A stretch of 64,000 bases of DNA from Candidatus Bathyarchaeota archaeon (GCA_026014725.1 JAOZHV010000059.1:62001-126000); one strand, 5' to 3'; positions 45,734 to 56,398 are shown, counted from the first letter of the stretch. Numbers and translations are program-made. Notes: generated by a model not told the origin, from the sequence alone.

Positions 45734-46129
45734 ATGCGTTGCTCACATTGTGGAGTTTGTTGCACACAAACCGAAATGCTACTCTCCAAAAAAGACATTA
45801 AACGCTTAGAAAACAAAGGCTACAGCCCTAAAAGCTTCGTTCGATACGATAAACAAGGCTACGCGCAACTAAAAAACCGCGATGGGTACTGTGTCTTCTA
45901 TGACTGTAAAAAACACCGTTGCATCGTTTACGATGATAGACCCACAGGTTGCAGAGTTTACCCAGTGATCGTCGACGAGGAGAACGGAATTGTTTTAGAC
46001 ACTATTTGCCAATCCAGAAACACCATAACTGAAGAGGAAAAAACCCTCAAAGGCAAAAGAGTTATCCGACTTTTAGAGCGAATTGATGCAGAAGCAATGG
46101 AGCGGCGTTCAGGTGTTAAAAAAACTTAG
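45734..46129 (+). CDS. YkgJ-type cysteine-cluster protein
   Basis: This 131-residue protein has CSHCGVCC near the start, YCVFYDCKKHRC in the middle and GCRVYP, the arrangement of the YkgJ/UPF0153 family thought to bind zinc or Fe-S. Function is unknown. TATA-like and A-rich sequence precedes it with little leader, so it may be leaderless. Confidence 0.8.
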   Translation: MRCSHCGVCCTQTEMLLSKKDIKRLENKGYSPKSFVRYDKQGYAQLKNRDGYCVFYDCKKHRCIVYDDRPTGCRVYPVIVDEENGIVLDTICQSRNTITEEEKTLKGKRVIRLLERIDAEAMERRSGVKKT

Positions 46130-46226
46130 TTTTTGCTTGACCCTGCGCCTGCAACACCAGTTGCCTGAGCAAAAGTCCTACAACTTTAAATAATTCGTAA
46201 GCGGACTAACCAGAGGTGAACAAAAC

Positions 46227-47231
46227 ATGCCCTGCTCAGTAATAGTTGGTGCCTTCTGGGGAGACGAAGGCAAAGGAAAAATAATTTCATACTTAGCCCT
46301 CAAAGACGATATTGATTTCTGTGTTAGAACAGGCTCCGTGAATGCAGCACACACCGTCTGGTTTGAAGGCAAAAAATACGCTCTACATATGGTTCCCGCG
46401 GCGTTTCTTAATCCCAAAACACGCCTTCTGCTCGCTGCAGGCGCAAATGTTCATGTTCCCACGTTATTGCAGGAGCAAGAACTCACCCAAGTGCCCACAA
46501 GCAGACTAGGCGTAGACCAAAACGCGTCCATCATCGAGCAGAAACACAGCGACCAAGACAAAGCAAGCGCTGTAAACAAAGGCATCGGCACCACAGGCCG
46601 CGGCGTTGGACCAGCCGTAGAAGAACGCGCCAGACGCACAGCAAAACTTGCCAAAGACATACCTGAACTCAAACCATACCTTTGCGACCAAATCACTGAG
46701 GTAAACGACGGCTTAGATGAAGGCAAAAAAGTCATCCTTGAAGGAACACAGGGCTTCATGTTGTCCCTTTTCCTCAGCGGTGGCTACCCATACGTAACCA
46801 GCCGAGACACAGGTGCATCAGCCATCGCCTCAGAAGCAGGCGTTGGACCAACAAGGGTAGATGATGTTTTGATAGTGTACAAGTCGTTTATGACACGTGT
46901 AGGCGCTGGACCCCTACCTGGAGAAATAACCAAAGAACAAGCACTAAAGCGAGGTTGGTTCGAAGTAGCGGCGGGAACAGGCAGAGACCGACGCTCGGCA
47001 CCCTTTGACTTCGACTTGGCAAAAAAGACTGCTAGGATAAACGGTGCCACACAGGCTGCAATGACAAAGCTTGATTGCATCTATCCAAGTTGCAGAAGTG
47101 CAAGAAAATATGACGACCTGCCAAAAGAAGCCAAAGACTTCATAAAAGAAGTAGAAAACAGAACAGGCGTACCCATCGTTCTAATCGGCACAGGCCCTGA
47201 AGCCTTAGATATCATTGACCGCAGGGTATAG
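46227..47231 (+). CDS. purA: adenylosuccinate synthetase, archaeal short form
   Basis: This 334-residue enzyme joins IMP and aspartate with GTP to make adenylosuccinate. The P-loop-like GAFWGDEGKGK at the N-terminus, the GTTGRGVGPA loop and EGTQGFMLS are visible. Length fits archaeal PurA, about 90 residues shorter than bacterial forms. CTTTAAATAA lies upstream and GAGGTGA precedes the ATG. Confidence 0.94.
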   Translation: MPCSVIVGAFWGDEGKGKIISYLALKDDIDFCVRTGSVNAAHTVWFEGKKYALHMVPAAFLNPKTRLLLAAGANVHVPTLLQEQELTQVPTSRLGVDQNASIIEQKHSDQDKASAVNKGIGTTGRGVGPAVEERARRTAKLAKDIPELKPYLCDQITEVNDGLDEGKKVILEGTQGFMLSLFLSGGYPYVTSRDTGASAIASEAGVGPTRVDDVLIVYKSFMTRVGAGPLPGEITKEQALKRGWFEVAAGTGRDRRSAPFDFDLAKKTARINGATQAAMTKLDCIYPSCRSARKYDDLPKEAKDFIKEVENRTGVPIVLIGTGPEALDIIDRRV

Positions 47232-47277
47232 TAACTTTTATTTTCATAAAAGCAAATCCTCTTTTGAGGCACGCGAC

Positions 47278-48417
47278 ATGTTAACGACTAAGAGCTACAG
47301 TAAAGCTTCAGCAAGCTTTTTCATCCTTATTTTCATCGCAGGATTACTGGTTGGAGGTTTACTCCTCTACTATGCGAATTATCGTCAAATAAGCGGTCTC
47401 ACCGAGCAACTATCAGAATTACAGAGTAAGGTTTCAGCTCTCCAAGGCAACCAAAACGCAACCTACCAAGACATCACCATAATCCAAAACGGGACATCGC
47501 TCGCCGATATCTATTCTAACGTTCGGCAATCGGTTGTTCTAATACAAGGCAAAACCAGTGACGGAGGCGTGCAAGGGTCAGGTTTCGTTTACTATGCTGA
47601 AGGCAGAAACGTTATTTTAACAAATTACCACGTAGTTGAAGGCACAACCAGTTTAAGCGTTACCTTTTACGATGGAATGGGCTATTCAGCAACCATTCTC
47701 GGCACTGACCCATACTCAGATTTAGCAGTTCTCTCAGTAAATGACGCGCCGCAATCAAAGCTTAAGCCATTAACAATCGTTAGTTCGTCCACATTACGTG
47801 AAGGTGAACAAGTCATCGCTATAGGAAACCCCTATGGACTCGTAGGCTCCTTGACCACAGGAGTTGTGAGCGCTCTAGGAAGAACTATAACTGAGGATAC
47901 AGCTGGAGGCTTTAGTATTGCTAACATTATTCAAACCAGCACTCCGATAAATCCAGGAAACTCTGGTGGTCCACTGCTCAATGCAGTTGGCAGTGTAGTT
48001 GGCATTACAACAGCTATAGTTTCTAACTCACAAGGTTTAGGATTTGCAATCCCCTCAAACACAATATTGCGAGAAATCTCTGCGCTTATAAATACAGGTA
48101 CATATCGTGGTCATTCATATTTAGGCGTCACTGGCAGAGATATGAGCTACAGTTTAGCTCAAGAAGTCGGCGCAAACGTAACTTACGGCTGGCAAATCGC
48201 CTCTGTAACGCGGGGAGCACCATCCGATGGTAAACTACGCGTTGGAGACATAGTCATCGCATTAAACGGGCAACGTATAACAAACAACGATGACTTAGCA
48301 AGCTACTTAGAAGAACACACAACGCCAGGCGACACCCTCCTCATCACCGTTATGAGGGGAAGCGAACAGGTCGATGTGCCCGTGGTTTTGGGAACACGCC
48401 CAGCGCCTACTACATAA
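47278..48417 (+). CDS. membrane-anchored HtrA/DegP-like serine protease with PDZ domain
   Basis: This 379-residue protein has an N-terminal helix (about 12-32), a coiled segment, a trypsin-like domain with His near 118 (NYHVV), Asp near 148 (SDLAV) and Ser in NPGNSGGP near 229, and one C-terminal PDZ domain from about 280. It should degrade or check proteins outside the membrane. ATG at 47278 was preferred over an upstream TTG inside purA, as it begins right at the anchor. Confidence 0.9.
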   Translation: MLTTKSYSKASASFFILIFIAGLLVGGLLLYYANYRQISGLTEQLSELQSKVSALQGNQNATYQDITIIQNGTSLADIYSNVRQSVVLIQGKTSDGGVQGSGFVYYAEGRNVILTNYHVVEGTTSLSVTFYDGMGYSATILGTDPYSDLAVLSVNDAPQSKLKPLTIVSSSTLREGEQVIAIGNPYGLVGSLTTGVVSALGRTITEDTAGGFSIANIIQTSTPINPGNSGGPLLNAVGSVVGITTAIVSNSQGLGFAIPSNTILREISALINTGTYRGHSYLGVTGRDMSYSLAQEVGANVTYGWQIASVTRGAPSDGKLRVGDIVIALNGQRITNNDDLASYLEEHTTPGDTLLITVMRGSEQVDVPVVLGTRPAPTT

Positions 48418-48486
48418 CATTTTCCCTGTTTTCTTTCAGCATTCTGCTGTTACTATGGAAAGATAGATATTTCAGGCGAGCGCATG

Positions 48487-48498
48487 AATGATATCATT
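48487..48498. promoter_or_regulatory. 12-bp palindrome upstream of the phosphorylase gene
   Basis: AATGATATCATT is a perfect palindrome 61 bases before the start codon, partly framed by CGCAT and ATGCG. It could be an operator for control of glucan breakdown. It is a pattern only. Confidence 0.3.
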
Positions 48499-48559
48499 AA
48501 CGCTAATGCGGTGGCTCTTTGAGTCGCATCGTTGGAGAGGTTAATTGGAGGGGGTATTA

Positions 48560-50236
48560 ATGGATGACTTGCAGGGTGTCTTGAGAGGGCAGAAGATAGC
48601 ATATTTCTCCATGGAAGTGGGCTTAACAAACGAAATCCCAACGTATGCCGGCGGTTTAGGCACTCTTGCAGGCGACGCTATTCGTTCAAGTGCAGATTTA
48701 AAACTTCCTCTTGTGGCTGTTACGTTAATTAGTAAGAAAAATTATTTTCAGCAAAAGCTTGATTCTGAGGGACGACAAAGCGAGCAACCCAGCGAATGGA
48801 ACCCTCAACAGTTTATGACCCTTTTGCCCAATGAAGTTACTGTTGAAATTCAGGGCAGACCTGTTAAGGTCAAGGCTTGGCTCTACAAATACAAGGGCGT
48901 AACTGGCGGAGTTGTTCCAGTGTTTTTCCTTGACACCGATTTTGACGGCAACCTACCTGAAGATAGAGAAATCAGTTTTTACCTCTATGGCGGCGACGAA
49001 CGCTACAGACTAAAACAGGAAACTGTTCTGGGTTTTGGCGGCGTTCGAATGCTGGATGCTTTGGGCTTTAAGGTTCGAAAGTACCACATGAATGAAGGAC
49101 ACTCTAGTTTTTTGGCACTGGAACTTCTACATAAGAACGGCATGGACTCATCAAAGGTTTGTGAATTATGCGTGTTCACTACGCATACGCCTGTGGAGTC
49201 TGGTCACGACCGATTCAATTATGATTTAGTGCGCGAAGTATTAGGCAACTCTACAGATTTAACGCTACTTCGGCAATACGGAGGCACTGAACGGTTGAAC
49301 ATGACACTTTTGGCTTTGAACCTAAGCAACTACGTTAACGGTGTGGCTAAGCGTCACCAGCAGGTTTCGCAAAAAATGTTCTCCGGCTACACAATTAACG
49401 CCATAACAAACGGCGTGCACTCCTACACTTGGACAGGCGAGAGCTATCGACGACTCTATGACAAGTACCTGCCCGGTTGGACGATAGAACCTGCACTTTT
49501 GGCGAAGGTTGACCGCATTCCAGACGAAGAAATTTGGCAAGCGCACAAAGAACAAAAGGATGCATTGATTAATTTTGCCAATCAAGCCGTTAATGGCAAG
49601 CTACGTAATGATGTGTTTACGATTGGGTTTGCGCGTAGAGCAACAGAATACAAGCGAGCAACTATGCTTTTCTCAGACATTGAACGATTAAGAAAAATTA
49701 GTAGGAAGAACAAGGTTCAAGCTATCTACGCTGGGAAGGCACATCCGCGGGATGGCGGAGGTAAACGACTCATAGAACAAATTTATACTTATGCTAAAAC
49801 GCTAAAGGGTGATGTGGAAATAGTTTATTTGGAAAACTACGACATGAACATCGCAGCTAAGATGGTTGGAGGCGTGGATTTGTGGTTGAATACGCCGCTT
49901 CGACCTATGGAGGCTTCAGGTACAAGTGGAATGAAAGCTGCTCACAACGGCGCGGTAAATTTTAGCGTTCTTGATGGTTGGTGGATTGAGGGTTGGATAG
50001 AGAACCTTACTGGTTGGTCTATAGGTCCGCATCCTGATGAAGGTTTAGAAGACCAAAGTTGCTTCCTCAAGGAAACCGATGACCTCTACAGCAAGCTTGA
50101 GTACATAATCACACCGATGTTTTACAATAACCGTGATGAATGGATAAAGATGATGAAAAACTCGATTGGTAAGATAGCCTACTATTTTAACAGCCACAGA
50201 ATGATGCACCGCTACGTAACTGAAGCTTACTTATAA
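48560..50236 (+). CDS. glgP: alpha-glucan phosphorylase (GT35)
   Basis: This 558-residue enzyme splits alpha-1,4-glucans with phosphate to glucose 1-phosphate. The opening IAYFSMEVGLTNEIPTYAGG and the PLP-lysine motif SGTSGMKAAHNG are clear, as is RRATEYKRA. It is the short archaeal/thermophile form. The ATG at 48560 is 6 bases behind GGAGGGG; an in-frame TTG at 48545 overlaps this site. Together with the secreted glycosidase it suggests a glucan diet or glycogen store. Confidence 0.9.
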   Translation: MDDLQGVLRGQKIAYFSMEVGLTNEIPTYAGGLGTLAGDAIRSSADLKLPLVAVTLISKKNYFQQKLDSEGRQSEQPSEWNPQQFMTLLPNEVTVEIQGRPVKVKAWLYKYKGVTGGVVPVFFLDTDFDGNLPEDREISFYLYGGDERYRLKQETVLGFGGVRMLDALGFKVRKYHMNEGHSSFLALELLHKNGMDSSKVCELCVFTTHTPVESGHDRFNYDLVREVLGNSTDLTLLRQYGGTERLNMTLLALNLSNYVNGVAKRHQQVSQKMFSGYTINAITNGVHSYTWTGESYRRLYDKYLPGWTIEPALLAKVDRIPDEEIWQAHKEQKDALINFANQAVNGKLRNDVFTIGFARRATEYKRATMLFSDIERLRKISRKNKVQAIYAGKAHPRDGGGKRLIEQIYTYAKTLKGDVEIVYLENYDMNIAAKMVGGVDLWLNTPLRPMEASGTSGMKAAHNGAVNFSVLDGWWIEGWIENLTGWSIGPHPDEGLEDQSCFLKETDDLYSKLEYIITPMFYNNRDEWIKMMKNSIGKIAYYFNSHRMMHRYVTEAYL

Positions 50237-50262
50237 GCAAATAGAAAAACGTTTAACCGCAG

Positions 50263-50269
50263 TTTTTTT
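50263..50269 (+). terminator. T7 terminator after the phosphorylase gene
   Basis: Seven T residues occur 27 bases after the stop codon and before the DUF211 gene. Confidence 0.5.
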
Positions 50270-50335
50270 CGGCATCAAATTGGAAAAAGAGTTTTAAGGT
50301 AACACCGTTAAATCTATTGCGGAGATAAAAAGATA

Positions 50336-50614
50336 ATGACTATTCAAATTAGACGTGTTTTAATTGAAGCCCTAAAAGCTCGAGAGACATCCCTTGTGGA
50401 TTTGTCTCAGGTGCTTTGTTCTGTGAACGGTGTTGAAGAATGCGACATTGTCGTCACCGACGTGGACGTAAAAACTGAAACCATAAAGCTCACGGTACGT
50501 GGCACCAACATTGAATATAGCGGCATCCTGACAATTCTTCAGGATAACGGTGTTTCAGTCAAAGGCGTTGACGAAGTGAACGTGGCAAAAGTAAAGCAAC
50601 GCCCTGCTTGCTAG
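50336..50614 (+). CDS. DUF211 protein
   Basis: This 92-residue ferredoxin-fold protein opens with IRRVLIEALKARETSLVDLS and has the DVKTETIKLTV strand of the DUF211 family found in archaea. Structures of the family suggest metal binding or oligomeric sensors, but no function is established. It converges with the VIT1/CCC1-like gene with a 4-base overlap of the stops. Confidence 0.85.
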   Translation: MTIQIRRVLIEALKARETSLVDLSQVLCSVNGVEECDIVVTDVDVKTETIKLTVRGTNIEYSGILTILQDNGVSVKGVDEVNVAKVKQRPAC

Positions 50615-51189
50615 ATAAGCTGGTCAAGCAAGAAACCAATGATAAAAGCAAGCGCTCCGAAAGCAACCATTCTTAATCCTTTTTTGTAGGGATTTGTTTT
50701 TCCAACCCGCCCCATGAAAACTCCTGCGCCAAATAACGTGCCTAACGCCAACGCAACAGACACCCACCCAGCTATTTCTCTTTGAAGTATTCCTATGAAG
50801 GCGAGAACGAACGGCGTAACAGTTATGGCACATGAGAATAGTGGTGTTGCAAAGTTGATGGCGGTTGCAAGAAGTATAGTTGATTTTGCAGTTTTCTGGA
50901 TGCTCGTATCCGTTAGATCGGTAAATAACGCTTTTTCTAGATCAGCGATTTTTCTTTCTTGCTCTAAACTTTCTGCCTCATAAACGCTTACACCTGTTGA
51001 AATGCCCAATGCGATACTGGTTGTGAGCATAGTAACAATTATTACGTTTAAACCTGCATGGCCAGCTAAGGCTGAGCCGACGATTATTCCAAGCAGCATA
51101 AAAGTTGAATCAAAAAGTGTGTTAATGAAGAATCGGCGAATTATCGGACCAACGTTTTCTTGTTTGAGTATTTTTCGTAAGCTTTTCAG
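50611..51189 (-). CDS. VIT1/CCC1-like membrane protein, probable CTG start
   Basis: From ATG at 51099 the protein is 162 residues and would lack the expected N-terminus. In the same frame upstream, codons back to a CTG at 51189 encode MKSLRKILKQENVGPIIRRF and then FINTLFDSTF joining the first helix, which matches how Fe/Mn vacuolar-type transporters start. AAAGGTG lies 7 bases before this CTG and no ATG, GTG or TTG intervenes after a TAG. The full product would be 192 residues with about five helices and an internal charged domain with EAESLEQERKIADLE. It may move Fe2+ or Mn2+. Confidence 0.7.
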   Translation of the reverse strand: MKSLRKILKQENVGPIIRRFFINTLFDSTFMLLGIIVGSALAGHAGLNVIIVTMLTTSIALGISTGVSVYEAESLEQERKIADLEKALFTDLTDTSIQKTAKSTILLATAINFATPLFSCAITVTPFVLAFIGILQREIAGWVSVALALGTLFGAGVFMGRVGKTNPYKKGLRMVAFGALAFIIGFLLDQLI

Positions 51190-51303
51190 GCTGCGGCACC
51201 TTTGCGACTAATCAACGTAAAACGTAATTATAAGTGCTATCCTTCAAAATTTTTTCTTAAAAATGTTAACGCCTAACTAAAAGAGTTTAAAAAGAAAAAT
51301 GGG

Positions 51304-53388
51304 TTAGGCACCTATGCCTAGCAAGCCTAGAAGGTTGTACTGCACAATTAATGCTGCAAACAGTGAAGCTACAAGCGACATAACCGTAATCATCGTATTC
51401 AACGAAGGACCAGCAGTATCCTTGAATGGGTCACCAACCGTATCACCGACAACCGCTGCTTTGTGCGCTTCTGAACCTTTACCGCCATGAACTCCTGTTT
51501 CGATGAGTTTCTTTGCGTTATCCCATAATCCTCCTGCGTTAGACATAAGCAGAGCCAAAAGCAAACTTGACAGTATAGCGCCAGCCAAGAAGCCGCCTAG
51601 TGCGTTGATTCCGCCAATGAAGCCGACTAGTAGCGTAGCTACAATGATTACAACGCTGGCAGGCATTAACTCGCGAATTGCACCTACGGTTGCGATGTCG
51701 ACACATTTGGCATAGTCAGGTTTTACGCCTGGTTTGCCTTCTCTTAGGCCTGGAATTTCGTTGAATTGTCTTCTGATTTCAGCTATCATTCGTTCTGCAT
51801 TTTTGCCTACACCTAACATAAGCATCGCTGAGAATACAGCAGGGATAGCTACTCCGATAAGCGCTCCAAGCAAAACCATCGGGTTCATGATGTCAAAGAC
51901 TGCAACGTGACCAGCGCTTGCCGCGATTTCTTGGAAAGCAGCCAGAAGTGAAATCACCGTTAAACCTGCAGCGCCGATAGCGAAGCCTTTCGTTATGGCT
52001 TTAGCGGTGTTTCCTGCAGCGTCAAGTTGGTCAGTAATAGCAATAACTTCCTCGCTTAGTCCTGATTGCTCAGCAACTCCTTTAGCATTGTCAACGATTG
52101 GACCATACGCATCGTTTGAAACTGTTAAGCCGACGATTGAAAGCATGCCGACTGCCGCCATTGAAATCCCGAAAACTCCGAAGGTGACTCCGCCTAAAGG
52201 TTCAAGAAGCAAGTACGAAACTGCCGCTGCGACGCCTATGCCAATCAATGGTAAAATTATGCTTCGTAGACCATACGAGAAGCCTGTGATGATATTTATG
52301 GCAGGACCGCTTTTTGAAGCCTCAGCAGTCTTTAGCACTGGCGCTTTATCTTCTGAAGTAAAGTAGTCTGTTGTTACTCCGATTATAACGCCTGCGACCA
52401 TGCCGATGGTGGCTGCGCCCCAGATTCTCCAGTCGTATGCCAAAACATATGTTGTTATAGCTGTTAAGACTGCAAAGATGGTGCATGTTATGTATGTGCC
52501 CATATTTAGGGCGAATCCGGGGTTGCCTTTTTTGCCGATTCTAATGCTCAGTGACCCGATTATGGAAGCGAATATGCCTACAGCTGCAAATACCAGCGGT
52601 ATCTGAATGTACAAAGTACCACCAGTTAAGGAGAGCGCTGCGCCCAGAATCATGACTGCAACGATGCTTGCGACGTAAGAGTCAAACAGGTCTGCGCCCA
52701 TTCCAGCAACATCGCCCACGTTGTCGCCAACGTTGTCAGCAATCACGGCAGGGTTTCTTGGGTCGTCTTCTGGCAGGTCAAGTTCTACTTTGCCAACAAG
52801 GTCAGCGCTAATGTCTGCAGTTTTAGTGTAGATGCCACCGCCTGCCTTGGCGAATAGCGCGAGAGCACTGGCTCCGAAGCTAAAGCCTAAGACGATTTGT
52901 GGGTCGCCTGTTAGGAAATAGACGACGCTTATACCTAGTAATCCTATGCCGACAACTGAGAAACCCATGACTGCGCCACCTCGGAAGCCAATTGGAAACG
53001 CCCTGTTTAAGCCTTGTTGGGCGCCGTTGGCGACTTTGGCGTTGGCTTTGGTTGCGATGCTTAAGCCTAGAAAGCCTGCTAGTGCGGAGAATGCTGAGCC
53101 GAAGATGTAGGCTAACATGAGTGAAACATTTTCTAGTATGTTGCCTGTCCAGATTGGTTTAGGAAGGAAGAGGAGTAACAGAACAGAAATGACGCCGACG
53201 AACATGAATAATACCGTGTATTCTCGCTTTATGAAAGCACGGGCTCCAAGCCTGATTGCATCGGAGATTTCCCGCATTTTTTCGTTTCCGCTGTCTTGTT
53301 TGTCTACGTATCTATAGAAGTAAAGTCCGACTACAATTGAAATTAATGCAGCTATTGGTGCTATTAACCATGGTTCCAAATTTTTCAC
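51304..53388 (-). CDS. hppA: ion-pumping membrane pyrophosphatase, K+-independent type
   Basis: This 694-residue protein of about 16 helices couples PPi hydrolysis to ion export. PPi-site segments [20 protein letters not shown] and [15 protein letters not shown] are intact. At the K+ site it has [10 protein letters not shown] with Lys at the position that makes these enzymes K+-independent, typically H+ pumps. It starts with GTG. It lies divergent to a P-type ATPase gene with 132 bases between starts. It would recover energy from PPi, for instance that made by acetyl-CoA synthetase. Confidence 0.93.
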   Translation of the reverse strand: MKNLEPWLIAPIAALISIVVGLYFYRYVDKQDSGNEKMREISDAIRLGARAFIKREYTVLFMFVGVISVLLLLFLPKPIWTGNILENVSLMLAYIFGSAFSALAGFLGLSIATKANAKVANGAQQGLNRAFPIGFRGGAVMGFSVVGIGLLGISVVYFLTGDPQIVLGFSFGASALALFAKAGGGIYTKTADISADLVGKVELDLPEDDPRNPAVIADNVGDNVGDVAGMGADLFDSYVASIVAVMILGAALSLTGGTLYIQIPLVFAAVGIFASIIGSLSIRIGKKGNPGFALNMGTYITCTIFAVLTAITTYVLAYDWRIWGAATIGMVAGVIIGVTTDYFTSEDKAPVLKTAEASKSGPAINIITGFSYGLRSIILPLIGIGVAAAVSYLLLEPLGGVTFGVFGISMAAVGMLSIVGLTVSNDAYGPIVDNAKGVAEQSGLSEEVIAITDQLDAAGNTAKAITKGFAIGAAGLTVISLLAAFQEIAASAGHVAVFDIMNPMVLLGALIGVAIPAVFSAMLMLGVGKNAERMIAEIRRQFNEIPGLREGKPGVKPDYAKCVDIATVGAIRELMPASVVIIVATLLVGFIGGINALGGFLAGAILSSLLLALLMSNAGGLWDNAKKLIETGVHGGKGSEAHKAAVVGDTVGDPFKDTAGPSLNTMITVMSLVASLFAALIVQYNLLGLLGIGA

Positions 53389-53457
53389 CTTATTTTATCG
53401 CTAGCTGTTCGTTTTTATTGTAAGTTGTTTATTAGCTTTTTTTAAACCTATCAAAAA

Positions 53458-53466
53458 TATTATAAG
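53458..53466 (+). promoter_or_regulatory. TATA box of the first P-type ATPase gene
   Basis: TATTATAAG lies about 55 bases before the GTG start in the short gap shared with the divergent pyrophosphatase gene. Confidence 0.5.
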
Positions 53467-53520
53467 TAGATAGCAAAGCAAAGCATTAGATAATAACTTG
53501 TTAGAGAGAGGAGAGCGCAA

Positions 53521-56349
53521 GTGGCGAAACAATGGCATGGTAAAACGCTTGAAGAAGTAACAGGCGAACTAAACGTTACAAATAAGGGATTAACTAGTCA
53601 AGAAGCACAAGAACGACTCAAGAAATATGGTTACAACGAACTCGTGGCAAAGAAACGCCGAACCGCTCTCCACATGTTCCTCGACGAGTTCAAAGATGTT
53701 TTCATTCTCCTTTTAATCGCTGCCACTATAATTTCGGCAGTTATCGGATATTACGACATACTTACTGGCACGGCAGAAGGCGTTTTAGAAGCCTTCGCTG
53801 ACGCCTTAATTATCGGAATAATTGTGCTTTTAGTCGCCATTACAGGGTTTGTGCAGGAATTCCGCACTGAAAAAGCCTTGGACGCTATGAAAAAGCTAAC
53901 GGCGCCCAAAGCGCGGGTAATTCGAGACGGGCAAGAAGTTATCATTCCAGCCAAGGAACTTGTTCCCGGCGACATTTTGGTCTTGGAATCAGGCGACCAT
54001 GTGCCTGCAGACGCACGAGTTATGGAAGCCATTGAGCTTAAAACAAGTGAAGCCATCTTAACAGGTGAATCGACACCGGTAAATAAGGGCACAGCAGTTG
54101 TAAACGATGAAACTCCTATTTCTGAAAGGCGCAACATGCTGTTTACAGCTACGCATGTTGTTTATGGAAGAGGAAAAGCTGTTATAGTCAACACTGGCAT
54201 GAACACGGAGTTCGGCAAAATCGCTGAAATGGTTCAAACAACCGAAGACGAGGAAACCCCCCTGCAGAAGAAACTCAACAAATTCGCAGGGAAACTAGCA
54301 AAGATTGTAGTTGGAGTTTGCGTCCTAATATTTGTCCTCGAAATCTTCGATGTCATCAGAACGGGCCAACTCATAATTAACGATTTCATCTTAGCCTTCA
54401 TGTCAGCCATATCGCTGGCGATTTCCGCTGTCCCAGAAGGCTTACCCGCCATAGTTACGGTGGCTTTGGCTCTTGGAGCACGCGAATTTGCAAGACGTAA
54501 CGCCATCGTTCGCAGACTATCCTCTGCTGAGAGCCTTGGTGCGGTGACAGTTATCTGCTCTGACAAGACGGGTACGATAACAAAAGGTGAAATGACTGTT
54601 CGAGAAGTATACGCTGATAACGAATTCTTAGAGCTTACGGGTGTTGGTTATGAGCCGAAAGGAGAATGTACACAGAACGGAGCCGCTGTTAAACCTAAAC
54701 CTGAAGCAGAACTGCTCTTCAGAATGGGTGTCTTAAACAATAACGCTCAACTTCGAAAGAAGAGCGATAATAGTGGTTATGAAATCTTTGGCGACCCAAC
54801 CGAAGGCGCCTTAATTACTGCTGCTGAAAAAGCATGTGTCCTAAAGCAAGAGGTTGAGAATGCTTATCCACGCATCAGGGAAATTCCTTTCACCTCTGAG
54901 CGCAAACGCATGACCACCTTGCATAAAACCCCTGAGGGCAAAGTTGTGGCTTACACGAAGGGTGCTCCAGAGACCATACTGGAGAGATGCAAGTTTATTC
55001 TTGAGAACGGTAAAGAAACGAAACTTACAAAGGCAAAAGCAGACAAGATTTTAGAAGCAAACGCAAAACTGGCCGGGGATGCACTACGTGTTCTAGCTTT
55101 CGCATACAAATCTTTGCCAGAGCAGAGTGAGGAAATCAGCGATGATGCGATTGAGCAAGACCTTGTTTTTGTAGGCTTACAAGGCATGATTGACCCACCC
55201 CGACAAGAGGCCATTGACGCAAACAAAACTTGCCGCAAAGCTGGAATAAAAACAGTTATGATAACGGGCGACCACAAACTTACTGCTGTTGCAGTTGCTC
55301 GTGAAGTAGGCATATTCCAAGAAGGCGACTTGGTCTTAACTGGAACAGAACTAGACCAACTCAATGATGAAGAATTTGCTGAGAAAGTTGAGAAGGTCTC
55401 AGTTTACGCACGTGTGTCGCCAGAGCACAAATTGCGTATTGTGAACGCATTAAAGAAAAGAGGTCACATTGTAGCCATGACAGGCGACGGCGTCAACGAT
55501 GCACCCGCAGTCAAAGCCGCTGATGTTGGCGTTTCAATGGGCATAACAGGCACCGACGTAACCAAAGAAGCCTCCGACTTAATTCTGACAGATGACAACT
55601 TTGCCACTATCGTTAAAGCCGTGGAGGAAGGCAGAGTCATTTACGACAACATACGCAAGTACGCGCGTTTCCTAATCTCATGCAATTTCGATGAATTATT
55701 AGTCATCGGATCATTCGCACTCTTAGGCGGAATCTTCGGCAACTGGCTATTCCCATTGCCGTTGCTCCCTGCGATGATACTCTGGATAAACCTCGTAACA
55801 GATGGCGCCCCAGCAGTGGCTCTCGCAACCGACCCGCCTGATGTCGATGTCATGAGTAGACCACCTAGGAAACCTAATGAGGGCATATTGCATGGCATGG
55901 GCAGATTCATCGTGCTATCGTTTATTTTGCAGTCAATCGGAACAATTTTAGTGTTCAGTTTGGAATACTACATATTCCCGTCACACCCATGGATGATAAA
56001 CGGTGTAATCGACGAAGCAGCAAGACAACTAACCTATGAAGAAGCGACAACAACAGCGTTCGTTCAAGCAGCCATGTTTGAGTTACTGGTTGTCTGGAAC
56101 TGCCGCTCAGAAAAACGTAGTGTCTGGCGCATGGGAAGAGACGCGTTCAAGAACAAGTTCTTCGTCATTGCAGAAATAATCTCTATCGCTGCAACATTAG
56201 GCATATGCTACTTACCAATTACACAGCAACTCTTCCACCTTGTACCCTTGAGCATCACGGACTTAGCGTACGTAATCGGCATTTCAGCGTTGGCACTATT
56301 GGTGTTACCTGAATTTACAATGAACAAGAAGCTTTGGAAGTGGAGCTAG
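53521..56349 (+). CDS. P-type ATPase, Ca2+ type (P2A), copy 1
   Basis: This 942-residue pump has the N-terminal domain (WHGKTLEEV), actuator TGES, phosphorylated D348 in DKTGTIT, hinge TGDGVNDAPA, M4 AVPEGLPA and M6 INLVTDG with the Asn, Thr and Asp used for Ca2+ in SERCA; M5 has a nearby CNFDE. It should export Ca2+ (or Mn2+) from the cell. The GTG start has GGAG 7 bases upstream. It is followed 221 bases later by a second pump of the same type. Confidence 0.9.
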   Translation: MAKQWHGKTLEEVTGELNVTNKGLTSQEAQERLKKYGYNELVAKKRRTALHMFLDEFKDVFILLLIAATIISAVIGYYDILTGTAEGVLEAFADALIIGIIVLLVAITGFVQEFRTEKALDAMKKLTAPKARVIRDGQEVIIPAKELVPGDILVLESGDHVPADARVMEAIELKTSEAILTGESTPVNKGTAVVNDETPISERRNMLFTATHVVYGRGKAVIVNTGMNTEFGKIAEMVQTTEDEETPLQKKLNKFAGKLAKIVVGVCVLIFVLEIFDVIRTGQLIINDFILAFMSAISLAISAVPEGLPAIVTVALALGAREFARRNAIVRRLSSAESLGAVTVICSDKTGTITKGEMTVREVYADNEFLELTGVGYEPKGECTQNGAAVKPKPEAELLFRMGVLNNNAQLRKKSDNSGYEIFGDPTEGALITAAEKACVLKQEVENAYPRIREIPFTSERKRMTTLHKTPEGKVVAYTKGAPETILERCKFILENGKETKLTKAKADKILEANAKLAGDALRVLAFAYKSLPEQSEEISDDAIEQDLVFVGLQGMIDPPRQEAIDANKTCRKAGIKTVMITGDHKLTAVAVAREVGIFQEGDLVLTGTELDQLNDEEFAEKVEKVSVYARVSPEHKLRIVNALKKRGHIVAMTGDGVNDAPAVKAADVGVSMGITGTDVTKEASDLILTDDNFATIVKAVEEGRVIYDNIRKYARFLISCNFDELLVIGSFALLGGIFGNWLFPLPLLPAMILWINLVTDGAPAVALATDPPDVDVMSRPPRKPNEGILHGMGRFIVLSFILQSIGTILVFSLEYYIFPSHPWMINGVIDEAARQLTYEEATTTAFVQAAMFELLVVWNCRSEKRSVWRMGRDAFKNKFFVIAEIISIAATLGICYLPITQQLFHLVPLSITDLAYVIGISALALLVLPEFTMNKKLWKWS

Positions 56350-56398
56350 CGAAATAATAATCGCAAAGCAAATCGTTAAAAGTTCAATGCATTACTCC

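Noticed and set aside
48484-48522. 12-codon leader peptide upstream of the phosphorylase gene
   Set aside because: No ribosome site precedes the ATG and the codons show no regulatory pattern; only the palindrome there was kept.
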